Assembly (NCBI GenBank): GCA_028335825.1
Contig: JAIOKI010000021.1
Coordinates: 1 to 64,000, forward strand
Length of the DNA stretch: 64,000 nucleotides
DNA from: Nosema muscidifuracis
Lineage: Eukaryota > Microsporidia > Nosematidae
Reading direction: 5' to 3'
In this document: positions 36,975 to 48,327 of the stretch, one piece after another
Position numbering within the stretch: position 1 is the first letter of the stretch
Layout of the letters: every line of letters starts with the position of its first letter
Position numbers and translations under genes: made by a program
The notes under the pieces: generated by a model
Told to the model about the DNA's origin: nothing
What the model saw: the letters and a program-made list of their open reading frames with translations, nothing else
The model's database searches: none

Positions 36975-38087
36975 AAGTTAACCCTGATTATTGTAAAATT
37001 TTTATTTATAAAATTTAAGATACGTTTATGTCGTATAATTTGCTTAAAAAATATTTAAGCATTTAATTTTATTGCTTCTCTTCAATCCACACAAAAGAAC
37101 TTCTAAAGTAATTAGTCTTGTATTATAAGATCACCACAATTTCTTAATATCGCTTTCTTGATCAACATATTTTATATTTATTTTTTTGACTTTCCTCTTG
37201 TAGTCATTCAATATTTAAATATATTTAAGATTATTAAGGTACTACAAGAAACTAGAATTATTTTTATTAATTAGATTATAAAGTTTTGAATGAAATACTT
37301 CAACAACATTATTAGTTCTAACCAAAAAGTACATATTTTTTCTACTAAATATGGTCCTATAATATCTTTATACATATTTAATAAGCTTTCTACTTTTTCA
37401 TCATAAATATTATATTAGGAAAATTCCACTGATTTATTGTCTAGAGGAGAGTTAATAAGATTAAAGACATTATCATCATTTTCGTTAGTTTTATTAGAAA
37501 GAAAACGATAGATCATAGGAAAACTTTATCCATTGAATCTTCATGTATAATATATACTTAATAAAAACTACTTAAAGAAAACTTAAAAATCTTCACTAAA
37601 TCTAAATCTTTATTTAAGAAGGAACTTCTGCCATTTGGAAAATTTAATTCAGTAATATCAAAAATCAGGATTTAATACAAGTAAATTAAATTAAATCTAT
37701 AAATAGATTCCTTTATATTATCAAATGATACATCTTGTCATTGTATAATAATCATAAATACTACAAGGATTCCAAAATTTTAATTACATAACTCATTTCT
37801 AAAAACAAAATGTGAATCAGCAAGTATAACTATTATAATACTCTTCATTTTATATTTCAAAATATTATTAAAAACATAGTGTGTATATAAACTCCAACTG
37901 ATTTAATAATTTAATCATTAGAGTGGTTAATCTGACATTATAAGTTACATTGGAGCATTTCCAGTATCTTTCTTTATAGGTCTTAGTCATCTATAATTGA
38001 ATTTAATTACTCCCAGTTTATACGAAAGAAATTCAATATATATTGATAATTTTTTTATAAAAATCTTAGGGGGTTTTGGGAAATCAC
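36975..38087 (-). mobile_element. MULE DNA transposon, copy 3 (decayed)
   Basis: On the minus strand the left end is GATTTCCCAAAACCCCC, matching copies 1 and 2; the right end is degraded (CAGGGTTAACTTTCA). The N-terminal part has an RYWKCSNVTYNVRLTT segment, the form of a FLYWCH/WRKY-type zinc finger typical of these transposases. Next come PNGRSSFLNKDLDL (shared with copy 1), FPMIYRFLSNKTNEN (the block after the first catalytic acid) and TNNVVEVFHSKLYNLINKNNSSFL, the C-terminal NN-E-FH-L block of MULE transposases. It carries many stops and frameshifts. Confidence 0.7.
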
Positions 38088-38446
38088 ATTATACAAATAT
38101 ATATACAATTTAAAGATATTTCCAAAATCAAAAATAATTTTCAAATCTAAAATCATGATAATAATATGGTAAACAAAAATGATTTAATAAATATTCTGAA
38201 TAGTTTTACTATCATCTAATTTATATCTTTAAGGAAAAATATTAAATTATGTATTGTATATTATTTATATAATACTTAATAAATATATTTTTTTATTTAT
38301 GTTATTTTAATTTATTCTTAATGATTCATTTTATTAATTAATTAATAATATATATGAGGCTGAAAAAAGACTTCTCTATCTTATTAATCTAATCATAAAA
38401 TTATTTTTTAGACCCATAACATAAAAAAGACAACTTTTTAGATCCC
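38088..38446. other. Spacer between two dead DNA transposons
   Basis: No coding sequence was recognised. It contains several homopolymeric A/T runs. Confidence 0.4.
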
Positions 38447-38850
38447 ATGGATAATAATTTAGAATACATCAAATAAAATCAAGATATAATTGAGTGATTA
38501 GAGATCTATTCTAAGCTATGGAAGATTAATAAAAAAACATGTGAGATCTTTGGAATCAAGAAAGTAAACATCAATCTATGATGATGACTTGTATCAGATT
38601 AATGATATAGTCGTAGAAGAAGAAGTGGTGATATTTATAATAATCTTGAGTTTTTAAGAATAGAAGAAATACTGATAATTTTATAAACTCATTAAAATTT
38701 ACTTACTTTATTCTATCTATATTAAGATTATTTTTAATAGGTAAAATAAATCTAGTGAGATAGGAATAGTGATCTTAAGAATTAGAGTTTTAGGTATTAT
38801 AAAGATATTAGCAGAATGAATAAATATTCAATAACATTAAATATATTTTT
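38447..38850 (+). mobile_element. Merlin/IS1016-like transposase relic
   Basis: A start signal GATCCCATG opens MDNNLEYIK. The same frame continues through stops as DIIE, LEIYSKLWKINKKTCEIFG, IKKVNIN, then YSRRRRSGDIYNNLEFLRIEEILIIL. The order of a Cys-x-x-Gly-type start, a basic RRRRSG block, and an FxxLxxILxIL segment matches the N-terminal zinc region of Merlin transposases, a superfamily common in Nosema-type genomes. At least seven stops are visible, including consecutive TGA codons where Trp or Arg is expected. The catalytic part was not found. Confidence 0.45.
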
Positions 38851-39572
38851 TTAATTCATTATTTCTATATTGTTAATATTTTTTCTGAATCGACTCACTC
38901 CTCATTATAAATATAATAATTATATAATATTATCAAAATTTAAGGGAGTAAAATATATATCAGATATATGGAAATATAAAGATGTTAAAGAAACATTATT
39001 TTTTTTCTAATTTTTAACCCATAAAATATTATTCTTACTTTTCTATATTTATAATTATAATATGGTAGTAACATGTAGATAAAAGATAGTGATTAAATTT
39101 TATCAATTAAACCATAAAATCAGAAAATATAAAATTTTTATTAATTCATAAGAGATCAATCTTAGAATACTAAATAGTATTATTATAATAGATATTCATG
39201 TATGATAAGCTAATACATTTTAATTTATATTATTATTATCTTTTAATTTAATTTCTTTTACATGGGGTAAAATAATAAATTATTTTAAAATAATTATTTA
39301 TAAATTTCTTGATGATTAATTTAATTTATTCCAATACGGTATAAAAAGTCTCATATTAATACTTATAGATTTTAATCTTCAAATAAATATGTTTTATAAT
39401 ATGAGATGTATCTAAATGATAATGTTTATACTTCTATAATTTAAGTCACTATAGATGAATTTGAATAAAAATATGACGTAGAAATGATATTCAAAAATAT
39501 AATGGTTAAAAATAAATCTAGAGATTTATCAGATAATATAAGTATAAAAATGAAATTATCTCTGTTATTTTT
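38851..39572. other. AT-rich spacer with an orphan start signal
   Basis: See the signal at 39261-39272. A 37-codon protein-like stretch (FIYMLLPYYNYKYRKVRIIFYG) lies on the minus strand near 38990-39090 and may be what is left of that gene. Confidence 0.35.
39261..39272 (-). promoter_or_regulatory. Orphan microsporidian start signal
   Basis: TTTTACCCCATG on the minus strand has the exact signal-plus-ATG form used by live genes here (compare TACCCCATG at 58479), but the next codon is TAA. It probably marks the start of a dead gene. Confidence 0.4.
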
Positions 39573-39928
39573 TCAATTTAAATTATTCCTGCATTTTCTT
39601 ATTTCTAAAAATATAATTAGAAATAATGAACATATAAATAATGATAATAATAGTAATAATAATAAAAGTACAAAGGTGAATATTAAAAATGAAGTTCCAA
39701 AAAAATAATCATAAACTCCTGATAAAACTAAAATAAATATTGATGACATTATGTTAAAAAAATAACATACTTTGTTATGTATTTTAAATTATTTAAAATT
39801 TCTGAATTATCATTGTCAGATCTGTATTTACAAGTTTCTTTTATCTTCTTGTTTATTGATCCATCATCTAAATCTATTACAAGAATATCATTGAGAGAAT
39901 ATGATAGTAGTAAATATAATAATAGCAT
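39573..39928 (-). pseudogene. Small secreted/membrane protein gene split by a T7 frameshift
   Basis: The signal AATCCTTCTAAATG abuts ATG 39928. The first ORF (39749-39928, 59 aa) has a signal peptide, MLLLYLLLSYSLNDILVIDL, then an acidic/Lys stretch (DDGSINKKIKETCKYRSDN). Just before its stop lies a T7 run (A7 at 39756-39762 on the plus strand). The second ORF (39573-39749, 58 aa) overlaps the first stop in TAATG and encodes a strong membrane helix (FLIFTFVLLLLLLLLSLFI) with a basic tail (EIRKCRNN). Together they look like one type I membrane protein of ~115 residues with a one-base slip, or two overlapping small genes. It is too short for most gene finders. No family was recognised. Confidence 0.5.
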
Positions 39929-41199
39929 TTAGAAGGATTAAAAATTTTATTTTATATTAAATAAATTTTTTTTTGATTTTATATTGATAAATTCATTTTA
40001 TTTTATCAGAAGATTAATTAGAACTAAAAATTTACTTAAGATTTGTTTATGTTGTAATATTTATAGTTATTGAATTTCTTCACCCTACAATTATTAATTT
40101 AACATTTAGTATGTTAATATAAATTAAAAAGCAGCAATTTAAGAAAGTTATAGAAAAATACATGTCTTTTTACAAATAATTTTACATATTATTTACCCTC
40201 AATTAGAAATATTTAAAATATTTTTTATCCTTACTATTAGATAAGTTAAAACTAAAATATTTAAAGATTTCTCAAATTGACAAATACTATCTTAAAGTTC
40301 TTCTTGACTAGATTATTTTGATTACATGACTTCTGTTATCAATTTTCAGATGTAAAATTTGTATATATAAATGTATAAATATTAGGTACTATAAGTTTAT
40401 CTATAGTAGTCTATATTTTTATAAATTTAGAAATTATAATTTATATTTTATACTCATTGGTATTGTCTATCTATGTGATATAAATTTTTGTACAGATATT
40501 ATTCCTTCTAATTCTCTTATACAATTCTAATATATAATAAACTTATACCTGAGAAAGATCTTAAAATGTGTGTGATAGTGAAATAGTTAATGTATGAATT
40601 ATAATTTCAATAAATATACTTAATTAATTAATATTTATGAATTCGCATTTTATGTTCATATCTTGTCATTATATTAAAATGATAAATTCGCATTATTTTA
40701 TTATGTTTATATTTTCACATATTTTTATAAGTATATATTCACATTTTATTATGTTTACATATTCTTTACTATTTGAAGTATTTCTCTATTTTTATTTCAT
40801 ACATAAATAAATCTTCTTCTTTTTAGACTCTTCCATTATATAATGTGATAATTTCTATCCTACATACAAATATATTCTAAATAATAAATTCTATAAAAAA
40901 TAAATGTATGATGAATATCTTAAAGTAGATAATTAATAAAAAATACATTCATATTTTGAATAGTGTAATAATAATTGATGATAATCTATCTTATTGAAGA
41001 ATATATGTAGAAGATAAGAAATATTTATTTGTCAAAAAGTCATATATTTTAAGGAGTAAATATAAGTATTAAGTGACATATTCTTCTTTAAGATGTCATC
41101 AATAATAAATATATTTATATTTCTTTATGTTAAATATTAGACTTTGATTAGAAAAATAAAATAGTTATTTTATGAGATAATACCACACAAATTCTAATG
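39929..41199. other. 1.3 kb without a gene
   Basis: Repeated TTCGCATTTTAT/TTCACATTTTAT motifs occur at 40640-40760, a local degenerate repeat of unknown meaning. Otherwise nothing is supported. Confidence 0.35.
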
Positions 41200-43267
41200 T
41201 GACAGTTGTTTATCATTAAATCGACTGCTTATTCATTAAAAGATTTAAAATAGTTAATTTTTGAGATTAGCAAAACCAAGGGTTATTTATTATCCTCTCA
41301 GGGAATTAAAACATATATAAACTAGATAAGGCTAAGTTGATCTGAGTACTTTTAATTTGTTCATTATATTCTAATAATATATGGATCTAAATATCGAGCT
41401 TATAGAACTTTATCTATTGAATTAATTCTATTTTTTATCTTGTATGAATTCTATATTACATACAGCATATCGTCTACATAATTCTTAAATTATATCTTTA
41501 TGTACTCATTTTAATTTTTTTATTATCTCAGACTTAAATCATTGGTTCATCTAATATATCTGAATATGAACTACACCTTATTGTTATGTTCTTTTGGAAC
41601 TTCTTATTTTTTAGGTTAGGTTTGAATAACAAACTTATTAGTTTATATTTATTCATTTTTATATCTTTCTAATATCTAAAATACATTCATTTATAAGTGA
41701 TTAATTTTTTTCATATGTTATATGAAACTACTTCTTCGATATTTCATCTTGGATAAGTTTTGTTCTTTAACTCCAATAAGTTTGTATAATTTACTTGTCT
41801 TTACATTACTTCAATATTATATTCATATAATGACTTTAGATTGTCATGTACTGTCTTCTCTTCTCGATAAATCATATTTAAATGTTAGATATAATTATCT
41901 TTTTTTGATCATGTCTTTATTTTCATTATAATGTCTTGTTCTACTCAAAACATCACATTTTCTATTTTTGTATTGTTTCTTAATATAAGTATCTAAATTA
42001 TTACAATTTTTATAGATTTGATAATATTTCTTTCTCAATGATTATAAATTTTTTTAGATCCTTAATTTATCTAATATGTTTCTGTATTGTATTTGTCTAA
42101 AAATTATTCAAAAATTATTACTTAATGCATTAGTTTCGAAAATAAAATCATTCATAATGTCTGTGTTTTTAGAATTAAATCAATTAGTAGTATTCATTTC
42201 AATCTAATAAAGTAAATTATGTATTTCTCTATTTATTTATATTTTACATCTTTTTATGTCATGTTAAGTATAGGCTCAATTATGAAAAACAGTCCTTTAT
42301 AAATTTACTATTCTAATACACGATACAATCTTCTTACTTCTTCGATTTTTTAATTTTGTCTGTAAAATTAAGATTCCATAAAACTCTACTTCTTGCTTTT
42401 TAACTTCTAATCTTCTTTTTTAATATTAATCCTTTATCTATCAATATATTCATTATTCTCTGAAATATTACATCATTCGATTTTCCAATTTCTTTATATA
42501 TTATATTGTTTACACACTTAAATAATAGTATATAAATCTTTATTATTATTAGCATTAATTTTCATTCATCCAACTTATTCTTGAAATTGAATGGTGTTTT
42601 ATAAAGATAAACAGTTGTAAAATATTTCTAATTTTTCATATTATGACTCATTTATTAAATATGATTTAGAGTAAGTCTCATGTCTCTACAAGCTTGATGT
42701 TATGATTTAACTAGACCCTTCCTCATACATATAAGAATTTTATGTGTTATATTTGTAACAACTTCATGAGTAAACTAGTATTCCTTTTTCTTTGTATGAC
42801 TTTATCATCACTTTTTGATTTTCTAAAACACTAATTATATCTTTTATTATGTTTAATATATCAATCCTTTATATTCTAACATTGTATTCCATCATAAAAT
42901 TAACTAAGGCACATGTATATTACTAACAGACTCTCATGTCTATGATATTTATGTCTGAAAGTTGAACAAGACTAGAAGTTTCGTATTTATCTTCTTCTTA
43001 TGTCCAACAAAAGAATATTACTATTTCTTACTTTATAATTAGATTACCTGTTGTAATATTCTTTGTCCACTATACACCTGCTACTGAGCTATTCTTCTTA
43101 ATTTTTGTTTTTCTATTATAACAAAGTTAACGTCTTTCAATTTTTTAAAATCATTAACTTTTCTTTTTTTTCAAATTTCTAATAATATTAAAAAAATTGA
43201 CACTTTATGCTTTTGCTCTTTCTCTATCTACCTTCATCCTCATAATTGAATAACTTAATATTTCATA
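41200..43267 (-). mobile_element. Retroelement polyprotein fossil with a host-type start signal
   Basis: A minus-strand frame begins at a perfect host-type signal, ATACCCTATG (ATG at 43265), and remains protein-like over about 2 kb. A YVDD-type reverse transcriptase box lies near 41480. The position of RT at the downstream end suggests Ty1/copia order, but this is uncertain. It is broken very many times and looks old; no LTRs were seen. Confidence 0.4.
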
Positions 43268-44175
43268 GGGTATTATTTAATTTGTAAATATCTTCCAGTA
43301 AATGTTTTGTTTAGATAACTTTAAATGTCTATGATATTTAGTTCAATCTCATTATTTGAATTCACAAGCATTGATTTATCTTCTTTAAGAGAGATTGTAG
43401 ATAACATTTTCATAATTCATATAGTTTTTTATCTTGATATAGATGTATTTATGTATGTTATCATTTTTCTAATTTATATTGAGATTACTAAAATTAGGGA
43501 TTTATTTAAAATTTTTTATACTCACAACAAAACATATTTATATTCATACAAATAAAAATTTTTATATCAACTTTTTTCTCATTAATTAGCATATATTTTT
43601 CATTGAAACAATATTTATATTGATTTATATGGGATTTCAATATTCTCTTGTTCTAATGAAAGTTATGATTATAGTTGTGTAAAATTAACATTATTAAAAA
43701 AGCGATAAACATAAATATCAATTTTATTTATCTCTAATTCAATGTTTATTTATTGATTTTTTTAAAATATTTTAACATATAAGGAAGAAAACATTTAGAT
43801 ATAATAATCATTATAAGAATACATAAATAATTTTTCTTATATGTTTTAACATGTTGATATACAATTAATAAAAATAATGAAATACTTATTGACTTAGTAT
43901 TTATTTATGTCATAGTAACTATTGGTCAGAAAATAAATTAGATCGTTATGAGTCATCAAGAACTAATTAATCATAATAGTCTCTAGTGATTTATTACATA
44001 TAAATGAGACAAATATTTTTTTTAATTTGATAATTTATATTTTAATTAATTCAAGGTCAAAACTTCAAAAATATTTATCTCATAGTTGAAAAATCTAAGA
44101 AATTTCTTTTATTATGTGTTTGATTTAGAAAAAGAAAATTGTTAACTTTTACATCAATTATTATTTATTTTATAT
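43268..44175. other. Spacer, nothing supported
   Basis: A 76-codon plus-strand ORF (43325-43555) is hydrophobic and Ile-rich, lacks a start signal, and is probably a chance ORF. Confidence 0.4.
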
Positions 44176-44947
44176 ATGAAGTAAAAATATATTATCGGCA
44201 CTGTTTCAGATCATACAGAAACATTAAATAAGCTCAACGATATAAATGGAATGATAGAAGAGGTTGATACATAAAACATAAGTCGTGTTTTAAAATAAAA
44301 TTTTGTAATTTATATAAATTGATATTGTATCTATTCTAGAACAAATATTATCTTTATTAATATAATTATAACATATCTAAGAATTTTGATAAAAAGTACA
44401 TTGAAAGGTTTTATAAATTGATTTGTTCATTCTTTTATATTTAAAAAGACAAAATTAGCAAAGGCTCTTTGAAAACTTAGAAAGTATCTATACAGTCTAT
44501 TATTAATAACTTTCAAAATTAATATTAGACATACATAAAGAAAATATTCAAAGAGAATTTTATCTTCCTTATTGAATGTTTAAAGTGTCACTAGATATCT
44601 CTGACAGACGTTAAAGTTAACTCAATTATTTTTACTTACTATTAAATATGTTATAAATTTATAATAACTAATATGATCAAGACAAATATGTTGAAAATAA
44701 TACAATATTAAATTTAATACTTGACACATTTAAAGATACTTTTCGTAAATAGTCTCTAATCTACTTAACTACTAAAAACGTCATTGTATTAAACAATAAT
44801 TATACATAGATGAAAGATCTCAGAAGAATGAAAAAGATTGATAAAATTGTATTAGACACACTCAAATCATAAGACCAAGAAAATGATAAAAAGATTCTTC
44901 AACATATTGTTACAGTTAGAAGCGATTGCATAAGTTTTATTAAATAA
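44176..44947 (+). pseudogene. Decayed host gene of about 250 codons
   Basis: A protein-like frame opens at ATG 44176 (MK, TAA, KYIIGTVSDHTETLNKLND, INGMIEEVDT, ISRVLK) and continues, after at least two frameshifts, as NFDKKYIERFYKLICSFFYI, KDKISKGSLKT, KVSIQSIINNF, TYIKKIFKENFIFLIECLKC, ISLTDVKVNSIIFTYY, NTILNLILDTFKDTFRK, MKDLRRMKKIDKIVLDTLKS and KKILQHIVTVRSDCISFIK. About eleven stops interrupt it; all are TAA or TAG, most where Gln would fit. There is no signal peptide, so it was probably intracellular. No family was recognised. Confidence 0.5.
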
Positions 44948-45618
44948 AAAAAAATAAATTTTATTACGCCATGTCTTTATTATTTATTTCTCTTAATTTA
45001 TCCAAAGTATAAGAAAACTTTTTTAAAAATTATAATTTAATAAGATAATATTCATAAATATTCTAATTATTTTGTTTAGATAACTTGAAAAAAAATTTAT
45101 ATATTAGCTATCTAAGTCTCCTTTTTTCAGTCTAATTTAACAAATTAATAATATTGCAAATTTAATGTAACTAAAAAACTAACTATAAATAAAGTCTAAG
45201 ACTAATGATTAGTGTAAACAGGTTTAGAATTTATAAAAGCTAAAAGAACCCATTTAAAATATTAAACAAACTTTTTTTTAGTTTCATAAAATATGTCAAA
45301 TTTATTTTTAAATAAATTAAAAACAACGTGTTCTTTTATATATTTTAAATAAGATTATATGGTCACTACTTTATTAATATATTTCCAAAGAAAATAAATT
45401 ATTGTTGAAATTGTTTTTAATTTATATTTTGTAAATATATAAACGTTGCTCAAAAATCGAAAATATTTTGTTTAATAAATAAATTTATATTAATCTGATT
45501 CTCTATTTATACTATTACTTTTTTCAATGTTTTCTATGTAGAAAATTTTTTAAATTAAATTTATATGAAAATTTTTAATTTAAATTAAAAATATTTAAAC
45601 AAAAAAATTTTTATCTTT
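44948..45618. other. Upstream region of the family A gene
   Basis: No coding trace was recognised. The last 80 bases are almost pure A/T before ATCTTTATG. Confidence 0.4.
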
Positions 45619-47244
45619 ATGAAATTGTTTTTACTTTTTACTTATGTATTATCAGAATTACTTGAACTACATTATAATATTCAAAATCAGCTATTAGAGA
45701 AGATTCAGGATAAATTGAATACAGGAGATTATGCATGCTTAGATTTAGACGAAAATTATATAATTCATATAATTAAACTAAATCGTTCAGATTTAGTAAT
45801 AGAAAGAGTTGATAAGCTTCATGGAATAACTAACCCAATTATTATTAAGTTGGATGAACATTTAGATGAGGATTTAAATCTTAAAGAATCCTTAAAAGCC
45901 AAAATAATTCAACAGTTGTATTCTTTTGGAGATAGAGAAATAAAATATATTTTTATAGTAGAAAATGATAATTTATATAAGAATGAGATGTATCTTTATG
46001 AATTTTTGAAAAATCTATCATCTTATACTCACATGATCGAAAACTATGATGAAAGTAAAAGAGACTATATAAAGTATAAATCTATTATTAGAAACGATTT
46101 AATATTTGCATCATGTACGTTTGAGAAAAAAATAGAACACATAGATTATTTTGTTGAAAATTATGATAAAGAATTATTTAATCTTACTTTATTTGGAGCA
46201 AAAAATGAGAAGTATTTTTTAAAATTTAATATAGGATCTTTTGACTTAGCTGAATGTTTTCGATATTTTTATATCAAAAATAATATTATTTCAGAAGAAG
46301 ATGCAGATGCATTTTTGAAATTTGTTAAAAATTTCAACTTTGAATTGTTAAAAATAGGTTTGATTATGGAAATAATTGATAAAGCTACTGACAACTTTAT
46401 TTTTAAAAGAACAAATATGGAATCAGAAAATATTAGGTTAACAAGAAAAATAGATTTGAAAATAAATGAAAAAAATATAATTTGGAATTCAATATGTTAT
46501 TTATATGATGAAGAAATATCAGTTGATAAAAATCTTGAATGTCTAACTATATCAAAAGATCAATTTGAAGGGATAAAAAATTATTACTTAATAGTTACTG
46601 GAATAGATAGGCCAACTTTATTGGATATAAATAGACTAATGAATGCATTAAAAGGAAGTGAAATATATACAACAGTCTTAAAAAATATATTGAACAATAA
46701 AGATTCATACAAGGGAATAATTCTAATTAACATTCTATATAGTTTAGCTATAATTACCAAATCTCAGTTTAAGGATTATTTGTATTATCAAAATAGTGCT
46801 AGTATTGATATTAAAGATATTACTAATCATATAAATTCTCATTATGAGAGTATTAGATTCACTTTATATAATACTCTGCTCTATTTTGAATTATGTGATA
46901 TTGCAAATAATCAGAATGATGAATTAGATTTTTTCAAAGAGTTCAATCAGATTTTATCACTTGATTCTGTGAAAGAAAAAATGAATTTATCAGATAACAA
47001 AGATTACTCAATAATGACAAAGTTAAATATTTTTATTGAGAGAGTTTATTATAAACCTATTTACAGAAATCATAAATATATTTTAGATCATCCTTCTAGA
47101 ATGATTCTATTTATTTCTCAATTGATAAGTGATAAATCAATAGTTGATGAAAATTTGATCTTGAAATACTCAGAGGGTAATCTTGAGAAAAAATTTCTTC
47201 AAACATTTTACGAAGAAATATTAACAAGTGATAACAACGATTAA
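45619..47244 (+). CDS. Putative secreted protein, 541 aa, family A member 2
   Basis: The start is preceded by TTATCTTTATG, the weakest start signal among the intact secreted genes (a single C). Residues 1-14 (MKLFLLFTYVLSEL) form a signal peptide; no later membrane helix is seen. Layout matches 28853-30472: amphipathic helix with NIQNQLLEKIQDKL, TGDY, IIHIIKLNRSDLVIERVDK, IKLDEHLDEDLNLKESL, YIFIVENDN and FLKNLSSYTHMI. The C-terminal part includes TVLKNILNNK and LYNTLLYFELCDI, equivalent to segments of the other members. The protein is acidic/Lys-rich with few Cys. No outside family was recognised. A secreted, host-facing role is inferred. Confidence 0.85.
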   Translation: MKLFLLFTYVLSELLELHYNIQNQLLEKIQDKLNTGDYACLDLDENYIIHIIKLNRSDLVIERVDKLHGITNPIIIKLDEHLDEDLNLKESLKAKIIQQLYSFGDREIKYIFIVENDNLYKNEMYLYEFLKNLSSYTHMIENYDESKRDYIKYKSIIRNDLIFASCTFEKKIEHIDYFVENYDKELFNLTLFGAKNEKYFLKFNIGSFDLAECFRYFYIKNNIISEEDADAFLKFVKNFNFELLKIGLIMEIIDKATDNFIFKRTNMESENIRLTRKIDLKINEKNIIWNSICYLYDEEISVDKNLECLTISKDQFEGIKNYYLIVTGIDRPTLLDINRLMNALKGSEIYTTVLKNILNNKDSYKGIILINILYSLAIITKSQFKDYLYYQNSASIDIKDITNHINSHYESIRFTLYNTLLYFELCDIANNQNDELDFFKEFNQILSLDSVKEKMNLSDNKDYSIMTKLNIFIERVYYKPIYRNHKYILDHPSRMILFISQLISDKSIVDENLILKYSEGNLEKKFLQTFYEEILTSDNND

Positions 47245-47940
47245 TTTATTAAAACTTTAATTTTATATTTTAAACTCTATACATATAAATTCTAATTTTA
47301 TAGTAATTAATAGTCTTAAATTTAATTTATTTTGTGAATGTATAATCTCTTTTATTAATTAACCTCTCTATAATTATAATATGATTGTAATCTTTTTTTA
47401 TTATAAATTTTGACCCTCTAAATAATTTTGATATATAATATTAATAATACACAATGTTGGTTGATGATATAACAATTTCAAATGAGTAAATTTAGTAGAT
47501 AGAATAAATGTTTAGATAGTGTAATTTTTAGTATAAAATTTTATATTGAACAAGCATATTAATAATCAAAATTCTCTATATGAACTTTTATCTATTTTAT
47601 TAACAATTAAGTAGTAGATAGCTTAGAATTTCAACATCATAATAAGAATGAGATATTAAAATATTAATATGCTATTTTTGAAAATATAGTATCACTTTGT
47701 CAGTATAAATATAAACATTTAGATATTTTATTGTTAAGTTTTGTTTAAAAATATAAATAATCATAGGTTTTGATGTTTAGTATAAATTATTAACGATATA
47801 AATAAACATATATGTACTATAAAAGATTAATATCTAGATATATATTAGAACATATTAAACTTATCTATTAAAACAAAGTAAAGTCTCATTATTTTATTAT
47901 AAATAAAATATTGGGTATCTTCATGTTTGAGTTTTCTATT
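47245..47940. other. Spacer, nothing supported
   Basis: AT-rich DNA with no coding trace identified. Confidence 0.4.
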
Positions 47941-48130
47941 CCAAATTGATAAGGTCCGGTTATTTGAATCGCTCTATTTGTTGTCCTAAGAGATTGAGCC
48001 TCTGAACTGACCATGTTTATATTTCTAGAGTCACCTTAAGCACTCTGGATTGAACACATCCGTCTAGACCTATCTTAATTCTATATAGTTCAAGAAGTAT
48101 GTAAAAACTCTTTCTCACGTTATTACATAC
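47941..48130 (-). other. GC-richer island with coding traces
   Basis: Base composition changes sharply here (runs such as AAGGTCCGGTTATT and CATCCGTCTAGACC). On the minus strand, 41 codons from ATG 48022 are open (MVSSEAQSLRTTNRAIQITG...), and another frame reads LYRIKIGLDGCVQSRVLKVTLE. It looks like a fragment of an insertion younger than, or foreign to, its surroundings. It sits just outside the duplicated block. Unidentified. Confidence 0.35.
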
Positions 48131-48327
48131 ATATAATTCTCATCTTATTTTTGTACAGCAATTCTCAATGATTAATATCAGTTCATTCTAATGTCTTTTA
48201 TTTACTTCTACAGTTCTTGAATTAAAAAATCACATTATATCTGTTAGTCAAGTTTTTGCTAAAAATAGAAGAGAGTTTAAAAATGTAATCATATTTTTTC
48301 GTTTCATCCTTATTTATAAGGGTTTAA

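Noticed and set aside
39484-39708. 74-aa plus-strand ORF with Asn-rich tail
   Set aside because: It is antisense to the poly-Leu membrane helix of the minus-strand gene and has no start signal.
41611-41620. TTAGGTTAGG as a second interstitial telomere, bounding a telomere-flanked 5.5 kb segment with 36081
   Set aside because: It lies inside the retroelement fossil, where its complement reads as ordinary codons, so the match is probably chance.
43060-43100. tRNA D-arm-like TAGCTCAGTAGC on the minus strand
   Set aside because: No acceptor pairing or T-arm follows, and it lies in the coding-like part of a retroelement fossil.
43325-43555. 76-aa hydrophobic plus-strand ORF as a gene
   Set aside because: No start signal and a composition expected of chance ORFs in AT-rich DNA.
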